Source: Clostridium_X cadaveris
Lineage (GTDB): Bacteria > Bacillota > Clostridia > Clostridiales > Clostridiaceae
Reading direction: 5' to 3' (one strand)
Assembly: GCF_039521325.1 (NCBI RefSeq)
Contig: NZ_BAAACD010000034.1
Length of the DNA stretch: 64,000 nt
Part shown: piece after piece, positions 59,473 to 64,000 of the stretch
Position numbering within the stretch: the stretch's first letter is position 1
Layout: each line of letters begins with the position of its first letter
The notes under the pieces: generated by a model
Told to the model about the DNA's origin: nothing
Database searches by the model: none
Seen by the model: only the letters and a program-made list of their open reading frames with translations
Made by a program: the position numbers and the translations under genes

Positions 59473-60705
59473 TTAAATTAATTCTTTTCTTATAAAGTTT
59501 AAAGCATTCAGAGCTGCCCTTGACCTTATTTGGCTCCTATTTCCTTGAAAATTAAGCTTTTCAGCCCTTACCTTGCCATCATTATATATACCTATATAGA
59601 CAAGTCCAACTGGCTGATCTTCAGTTTCTCCTCCTGGACCTGCAATTCCTGTTACACTTATACCTATATTCGAACCTGTTCTTCTAGCAATGCCCTCTGC
59701 CATTTCTATAGCAGTTTCTTCGCTGACCGCAGTATATCTATCTAAGGTTTCCTTTTTAACTTTTAAAGTTCTCATTTTTGCTTCATTAGTATAAGTTACA
59801 GCTCCTTCAAGAAATACTTCGGAAACTCCTGGATAATTCACAAGCATAGATGAAACCATTCCTCCTGTACAAGATTCTGCTAGAGATATAGTTTTATGAT
59901 TAGCTATTAAGAGTTTTGCCACTTCATCTTCTAATGTTGTATCTCCCTCACCATATATATATTCATTTAGCCTATTTCTTATTTCTTCTTCCATAGGTTC
60001 AATGAGTTTTATGGCTTCTTCCTCACTATCAGCTTTTGCTGTAATTCTTAAAGTTACATCCATCTCTTTTGCATACGGAGCAACTGTTGGGTTTGTTTGT
60101 CCTTCTATTATATCATCTAGGCATTCAGCCATGTGACTTTCACCTATTCCAAATAATCTAAGTACTTTTGAGTAAAGTATGCCATCGCTTAATTTCTTAA
60201 TATATGGCTTAACATAATTGTTAAACATAGGTTTCATTTCTTTTGGTGGTCCAGGCAATATAATTATTGTTTTGCCATCAGTTCCTTTTATAATTGCACC
60301 AGGTGCTGTTCCATTTGGATTTGGAAGTATTTCTGCATCCTCAGGAAATAAGGCCTGTTTTCTATTATTCTCACTAAAAGGTCTTCCAAGCCTTTCAAAA
60401 TATTCTTCTATATATTTAAAAGATTCTCTATGTAGGATAAGCTCCTTATTAAAAAATTTACAGACCATTTCTTTTGTCATATCGTCTTTTGTTGGCCCTA
60501 GACCTCCAGTAGTTATTATAAGATCACAATCAGAAAATGCATCTTTAAAAGCTCCAAGAATTCTCTCCTCATTATCTCCTACAGTTCTTTGTCTGTATAC
60601 ATTGATTCCAAGACTAGCTAGCTCCTTAGCCAAAAATTGACCATTCGTGTTTACAATGTCTCCTAAAAGTAATTCTGTTCCTACTGCGATTATTTCAGCA
60701 TTCAT
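59473..60705 (-). CDS. cinA: CinA competence/damage-inducible family protein
   Basis: 410 residues, usual length. N-terminal MoCF-biosynthesis-like domain (1-170: AVGTELLLGDIVNTN, TTGGLGPTKDD near 70, NGTAPG), C-terminal CinA domain (about 250-410: SLAESCTGGMVSSM, ISVTGIAGPGG). The C-terminal half hydrolyses nicotinamide mononucleotide in the NAD salvage route in characterised members; the N-terminal half hydrolyses ADP-ribose. GGGAGGTTATACT precedes the ATG. No recA follows here, unlike in streptococci. Confidence 0.93.
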   Translation of the reverse strand: MNAEIIAVGTELLLGDIVNTNGQFLAKELASLGINVYRQRTVGDNEERILGAFKDAFSDCDLIITTGGLGPTKDDMTKEMVCKFFNKELILHRESFKYIEEYFERLGRPFSENNRKQALFPEDAEILPNPNGTAPGAIIKGTDGKTIIILPGPPKEMKPMFNNYVKPYIKKLSDGILYSKVLRLFGIGESHMAECLDDIIEGQTNPTVAPYAKEMDVTLRITAKADSEEEAIKLIEPMEEEIRNRLNEYIYGEGDTTLEDEVAKLLIANHKTISLAESCTGGMVSSMLVNYPGVSEVFLEGAVTYTNEAKMRTLKVKKETLDRYTAVSEETAIEMAEGIARRTGSNIGISVTGIAGPGGETEDQPVGLVYIGIYNDGKVRAEKLNFQGNRSQIRSRAALNALNFIRKELI

Positions 60706-60824
60706 AGTATAACCTCCCTTTGATAATATGTAAAATTCATCATATTTAGAATATCTATTAATGCTTTACATTAATTATGTCATAAATTTTTCCATTGTAA
60801 AGTAATCATATCATAATAGAAAAA

Positions 60825-60864
60825 ACTGTTCAATGCTATAGTTTCCCATAACACTGAACAGTTT
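60825..60864 (-). terminator. Terminator downstream of the RNA candidate
   Basis: AAACTGTTCA / TGAACAGTTT 10-bp stem with a long loop, followed on the minus strand by TTTTTTC. Confidence 0.6.
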
Positions 60865-60873
60865 AATATATGA

Positions 60874-61056
60874 AAAAACTCTTCTCTTTTACTTTGAGGT
60901 GCGCACGGTAGCTTATTTAATACATATATTTCTACAATTGTAGAGGTGTCCTTTACTAATAACAATACATCAATTGAATGTTTCTAATCTGCTATATATG
61001 CTATCCATTGACTATATGAGTATAACAATGATTACCGCAAAAGAGAAGAGCTCTTT
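60874..61056 (-). ncRNA. Candidate structured non-coding RNA
   Basis: On the minus strand CTCTTCTCTTTT (plus 61038-61049) pairs with AAAAGAGAAGAG (plus 60879-60890) over 12 bases, and CGGTA with TACCG continues the stem. Inside are GCATATAT/ATATATGT, CATTG/CAATG and CTACAATTGTAG hairpins, a multibranched shape. The second arm is followed by TTTTTT, as in an intrinsic terminator. The span is about 180 nt, free of a coding frame. It could be a 6S-like rod RNA or a leader; I do not recognise it as a known family. Confidence 0.45.
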
Positions 61057-61120
61057 GCCTTAGTTATGTTTGTTTAAATTTTCAATAGTTATATAAAACT
61101 TTTAATCCATTATGCATGGT

Positions 61121-61270
61121 TTAAGGATTACTTTTCCAATTATTGTTTATGGTAGACTGTTTTTTATTTGTTCTGTTATGATTTTTACCTTCTTCACTAG
61201 TTATAGGAGTTTGATAATTACATTTTTCCATTCTAGCTCTTTTATTGTCTGGTTGACTATCCTTTGGCAT
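61121..61270 (-). CDS. Tiny hydrophilic protein (49 residues)
   Basis: Short gene with a strong AGGAGGAGACTAT before the ATG. Sequence begins MPKDSQPDNKRARMEK and ends NNNWKSNP; rich in Lys, Asn and Asp, no hydrophobic segment. It lies 11 bases after the next small gene, so the two form an operon. Composition recalls minor small acid-soluble spore proteins, but no specific family is recognised. Confidence 0.6.
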   Translation of the reverse strand: MPKDSQPDNKRARMEKCNYQTPITSEEGKNHNRTNKKQSTINNNWKSNP

Positions 61271-61281
61271 ATAGTCTCCTC

Positions 61282-61446
61282 CTAATCATAATATATTGGA
61301 TTTGCTTTTTTGTTCCCACTTTTTGCGGCCATACCTTGAATTTCTGGTACAGGTGGCTGATCATTTTTAGGGAATTTTTGTTTATGATTACTTTCAGTTC
61401 CATGAGGATCACTTGGATCTGGTCTACGCATACCCTTCTTTGCCAT
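61282..61446 (-). CDS. Tiny proline-rich hydrophilic protein (54 residues)
   Basis: Begins MAKKGMRRPDPSDPHGTESN, contains FPKNDQPPVPEIQG and ends KKANPIYYD. ATG at 61446 is chosen for AAGGAGG eight bases upstream; the frame remains open six codons further without a site. High Lys, Pro and His content, no hydrophobic stretch, probably unfolded. First gene of a two-gene unit of small basic proteins. A spore or DNA-associated role would fit the composition, but this is only inference. Confidence 0.65.
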   Translation of the reverse strand: MAKKGMRRPDPSDPHGTESNHKQKFPKNDQPPVPEIQGMAAKSGNKKANPIYYD

Positions 61447-61575
61447 ATTCATATCCTCCTTCAAATTTTATTTATAATACTATTTTGCTATAATTTCGTT
61501 TTTATATGCTAGTAAATTTACTCCAATAAATTTTATTTTAAAAATCTTTAAAATAAACACCTTCAAAAAATACAA

Positions 61576-61649
61576 AAGGTCAGCTTTAATTAAACTTCTA
61601 GCAGCTTTCTGTAGATTATACAATAAACTGTTCAGTTTTTGCTGACCTT
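61576..61649 (-). terminator. Long-loop terminator of the ROK-kinase gene
   Basis: AAGGTCAGC / GCTGACCTT arms enclosing a folded segment that contains AACT-GTTC-AGTT; the minus strand then runs TTTTG. It lies just downstream of the ROK gene. Confidence 0.6.
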
Positions 61650-61658
61650 AAAATATTT

Positions 61659-62606
61659 TTATTTAATTTCTGATAATGCAAGTGCTACTGCTCCTGAAAC
61701 ACCTGCGTCTCCACCAAGTTTTGCTGGCTCTATTCGGCAACTTTCTGCCATAGCTTTTAAGCTTCTTTCTTTTACAACTTTCTTTACAGTATCAAAGACT
61801 ATGTCTCCTCCTTTACTTACACCGCCTCCAATAACTATCATTTCTGGGTCAAAAATGTTTACTACATTTGCAATTCCTATTCCTAAATAATTTAAAGCTT
61901 CATCTAATATAGACTTTGCAACCTTGTCCCCATTTTTCTCTTCTTTAAAAACTTCAAAAGAAGTTACATTTTCATAACTGGATAAAGATGTTTTTTCTCT
62001 TCTTTCAATAGCTTCCTTTGCTCTTTTTGCTATTGCTGTTCCTGATGCTACAGCTTCAATACATCCATAATTTCCACAATTACATCTTGGACCATCTGGC
62101 ACTATAGTAGTATGTCCTATTTCTAAAGCGTTACATGTGTTACCTGAATACAACTTTCCATTTATAATAGCACCTCCACCAATTCCAGTGCTTACAGTTA
62201 TATAAACCATATTATTTGTTCCTTTTCCAGCTCCTAATAGGTGTTCTCCTAAAGCAGCTACATTTGCATCATTTTGAAGATAAGCAGGAACATTAAATTT
62301 TTCACTTATTGGATTCACTAAGTTAAAATTTTTAAACGGAAGGTTTGAGGCTTCAATTATAGTGCCCTTTACAGAGTCAAGTGGTCCCGGTGAACCTATT
62401 CCTATGGATTTCAATTGACCTTCTTCTACTTTTCCTTCTATTTTTAAGTCTTCTATCACTGATATAATTCTATTTAAAATATGTTCTTCACCAGAATTTG
62501 CTTCTGTTGCTATAGTTTTTTTGATTAATATATTACCATCTAAATCAGCTAAAGCACCACAAATCTTTGTGCCGCCTAAATCTATTCCTATTACGTAACT
62601 ATTCAT
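61659..62606 (-). CDS. glcK: ROK-family glucokinase
   Basis: 315-residue sugar kinase using ATP to phosphorylate glucose. ATP-binding DLGGTKI near 9, ROK-type zinc motif CNCGNYGCIEA near 174, ITVSTGIGGG near 133 and EIGHTTI near 160 are intact. Length is usual and the zinc cysteines are complete, so it should be active rather than a repressor; there is no helix-turn-helix. GGAGGAAGAAG precedes the ATG. Presumed entry point of glucose into glycolysis. Confidence 0.9.
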   Translation of the reverse strand: MNSYVIGIDLGGTKICGALADLDGNILIKKTIATEANSGEEHILNRIISVIEDLKIEGKVEEGQLKSIGIGSPGPLDSVKGTIIEASNLPFKNFNLVNPISEKFNVPAYLQNDANVAALGEHLLGAGKGTNNMVYITVSTGIGGGAIINGKLYSGNTCNALEIGHTTIVPDGPRCNCGNYGCIEAVASGTAIAKRAKEAIERREKTSLSSYENVTSFEVFKEEKNGDKVAKSILDEALNYLGIGIANVVNIFDPEMIVIGGGVSKGGDIVFDTVKKVVKERSLKAMAESCRIEPAKLGGDAGVSGAVALALSEIK

Positions 62607-62681
62607 TCTTCTTCCTCCACAATTAATAAATCATTATTAAAATTATTATATCATAGAACTTTATCTTCCTTAAAGTGAAAC

Positions 62682-62710
62682 ATAAAAACTAGCTTTATTA
62701 TAAGCTAGTT
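62682..62710 (-). terminator. Terminator of the 76-residue protein gene
   Basis: AACTAGCTT / AAGCTAGTT stem with TTTTTA after it on the minus strand. Confidence 0.8.
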
Positions 62711-62730
62711 CTTCTAAAATTTCTTGAAAT

Positions 62731-62961
62731 TTATTTTTTATTTGCTTTAATTTCCCACTGTCCAGGAGCAGTGTTTTCATAGCAAATATCAAAGTTATTT
62801 TCCTTTAACATCGTATAAATCATATTGAAATTTTGTTCATTCATATCACTTAGCCTAAGTACAAAATTATCCTTCATATCTACAACACCCATATAATCAT
62901 AAATATTGCTATAATCCATCAATCCTAAATTCCCTGTCACATCTAGTCGATAATTTGACAT
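62731..62961 (-). CDS. Small uncharacterised protein (76 residues)
   Basis: Begins MSNYRLDVTGNLGLMDYSNI and ends GQWEIKANKK. Acidic-neutral, predicted cytosolic, with a possible helix-strand pattern (FVLRLSDMNEQNFNMIYTML) but no known motif. The ATG at 62961 has GGAGGAG; upstream in-frame codons do not. Separate transcript between glcK and the EF-G-like gene. Not recognised. Confidence 0.65.
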   Translation of the reverse strand: MSNYRLDVTGNLGLMDYSNIYDYMGVVDMKDNFVLRLSDMNEQNFNMIYTMLKENNFDICYENTAPGQWEIKANKK

Positions 62962-63059
62962 ATATATCTCCTCCATCTCAAGCACTTACAATTAATATAT
63001 GAATCCATAGGTGTATTTTATCCATTTTTCTTTCAATAAATTCTTTGAAATGATAAAAA

Positions 63060-63088
63060 AATAAGATGCTGTTCAAATACAGCATCTT
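63060..63088 (-). terminator. Terminator of the EF-G-like gene
   Basis: AAGATGCTGT / ACAGCATCTT 10-bp stem, minus-strand TTTTTTT after it. Confidence 0.85.
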
Positions 63089-63134
63089 ATCTCGGGATTT
63101 AATAGAAAAACAAAATATAAATTAATATTTGTTT

Positions 63135-64000
63135 TTATGCTTCATTTCTCATAGCTTTTGCAGCATCTATTATCTTTGCAGCTTCCATAGCAGGAACTTC
63201 TTCATATCTCTCAAAGCTCATGGTGAAACTTCCTCTGGCCTGAGTTGTTGAACGTAGATCTGTGGAATAAGTAAGCATTTCACTTTGAGGTACCTCAGCT
63301 ACTATAACCTGTAGGTCATCTACAGCTTCCATTCCTAATATTCTTCCTCTCTTCTTGTTAATACCACCCATTATATCTCCCATGTAGTCCTTTGGAACTG
63401 TAACTTCCACATGCATAACTGGTTCTAAAAGTATTGCATCTGCTTTTTCCATTCCTTTCTTAAATGCCAATGAAGCAGCTACTTTAAATGCCATTTCAGA
63501 AGAATCTACTGGGTGAGAAGATCCATCATGCAAAGTAGCTTTTATCTTTATAACTGGGTATCCAGCTAAGATTCCATGTCTCATACATTCCTTAAGTCCC
63601 TTTTCTACCGCTGGTATGAAGTTTCTTGGAACAGCTCCTCCAACGACTTCATCAACAAATTCAAGTTCTTCTATTCCATCTGCTCTAGGTTCAAATTTAA
63701 TCCAAACATCACCATATTGCCCATGTCCTCCTGATTGTTTCTTGTGCTTACCTTGAACATCAGATACCTTTCTTACGGTTTCTCTATAAGGTATCTTTGG
63801 TAATTGAAGGATTACTTCTGCACCATATTTTGTTTTTATCTTGCTTGCTATGATATCCAGATGAGTTTCACCCATACCACATACTATAAGTTCAGCATTT
63901 TCTATGTCTCTAGTTACCTTAAATGTAGGATCTTCATCTTGAAGTTTTGTAATTGCTGATGAAATCTTATCATCATCTCCCTTAGCTTTAGGTAAAACTG
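63135..64000 (-). CDS. EF-G-like translational GTPase, C-terminal part (runs off the window)
   Basis: Partial: 288 codons are in the window and the gene continues past 64000. Visible are CGMGETHLDI near the start of the fragment (domain III end), domain IV with SGGHGQYGDVWIKFEP, RNFIPAVEKGLKE and ATLHDGSSHPVDSSEMAFKV, and domain V with KDYMGDIMGGINKKRGRILG. The P-loop G domain lies outside. It resembles the paralogous FusA2 / EF-G2 group more than housekeeping EF-G, which I judge by eye from DGSSHPVDSSEMAF. Role would be in translation or recycling of ribosomes; subgroup not certain. Confidence 0.88.
   Translation of the reverse strand, partial: VLPKAKGDDDKISSAITKLQDEDPTFKVTRDIENAELIVCGMGETHLDIIASKIKTKYGAEVILQLPKIPYRETVRKVSDVQGKHKKQSGGHGQYGDVWIKFEPRADGIEELEFVDEVVGGAVPRNFIPAVEKGLKECMRHGILAGYPVIKIKATLHDGSSHPVDSSEMAFKVAASLAFKKGMEKADAILLEPVMHVEVTVPKDYMGDIMGGINKKRGRILGMEAVDDLQVIVAEVPQSEMLTYSTDLRSTTQARGSFTMSFERYEEVPAMEAAKIIDAAKAMRNEA

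Larger units (their letters stand above)
60706..61120. other. Intergenic region holding an RNA candidate
   Basis: No convincing coding frame; the longest open frame has no ribosome site. The notable content is a pairable long-stem RNA candidate (60874-61056) and a terminator hairpin (60825-60864). Confidence 0.55.

Noticed and set aside
60780..60965. 61-codon frame on the minus strand upstream of cinA
   Set aside because: No ribosome site, overlaps the RNA candidate and its terminator, and the translation is not protein-like.
60874..61056. Naming the RNA candidate as 6S RNA
   Set aside because: A long closing stem alone is not diagnostic and I could not match conserved 6S sequence; left as an unidentified candidate.

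Overview
The window is AT-rich, low-GC Firmicute DNA, most consistent with the genus Clostridium sensu stricto. The evidence is the strong purine-rich ribosome-binding sites, an anaerobic metabolic gene set (a GltS-type carrier, a DcuC-family carrier, a CoA-transferase with a (R)-hydratase, a CoA-disulfide-reductase/rhodanese fusion), a zinc-dependent phospholipase C, a cohesin/dockerin pair and several Clostridium-type PadR/DUF2812 and YhgE/Pip loci. The species cannot be named from the sequence. Most genes lie on the minus strand. I see no rRNA, tRNA, CRISPR array, prophage or insertion sequence.

Layout. 0-3.4 kb: an M42 aminopeptidase, two small membrane-anchored proteins resembling decayed Mrr-type nuclease domains, and a short-chain dehydrogenase. 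3.5-12.6 kb: a two-gene operon for a cell-surface cohesin protein and a 2802-residue subtilisin-family protease carrying an internal dockerin. 13.1-14.1 kb: an AAC(6')-like acetyltransferase and a lipoprotein. 14.4-19.4 kb: a nucleoside-scavenging operon (GNAT, ribokinase, nucleoside hydrolase, DcuC-family carrier) divergent from a LacI-family regulator, with two identical operators between them. 20-24.6 kb: sirtuin, patatin-like phospholipase, a small SH3-like membrane protein, a PadR pseudogene and a GltS carrier. 24.8-30.4 kb: an amino-acid permease, then a sulfur module (YeeE/YedE carrier plus CoA-disulfide reductase/rhodanese) divergent from a LysR regulator. 30.5-36.2 kb: transglutaminase-like and Asp-box lipoproteins, a broken DUF2812 gene, an intact DUF2812-PadR operon with a self-overlapping operator, and a YjdF homologue whose expected start codon is ATT. 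36.2-43.4 kb: paired YhgE/Pip membrane proteins, a small MerR-like protein, an uncharacterised 328-residue protein, gene remnants (ABC-F ATPase and a CD3324-like fragment), and a nonsense-mutated YitT gene facing a MerR regulator. 44.3-48.7 kb: small, mostly uncharacterised proteins, including a J-domain protein without the HPD motif. 48.9-54 kb: a sigma-54-dependent CoA-transferase / GntP permease / MaoC hydratase operon with its activator. 54-64 kb: a YHYH-domain protein, an ABC-F ATPase, phospholipase C, a CPBP protease, CinA, a candidate structured RNA, two tiny genes, a ROK kinase, a small protein and the 3' part of an EF-G-like gene.

Working together. The cohesin and dockerin proteins probably dock to form a surface protease. 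The nucleoside operon probably imports and cleaves nucleosides and phosphorylates the ribose under LacI control. The CoA-transferase operon probably imports a short-chain (hydroxy)acid, activates it to a CoA ester and dehydrates it, under sigma-54 control. Several loci (PadR, DUF2812, YitT, YjdF start, ABC-F) show point lesions or erosion, so this stretch contains both working accessory modules and decaying ones.
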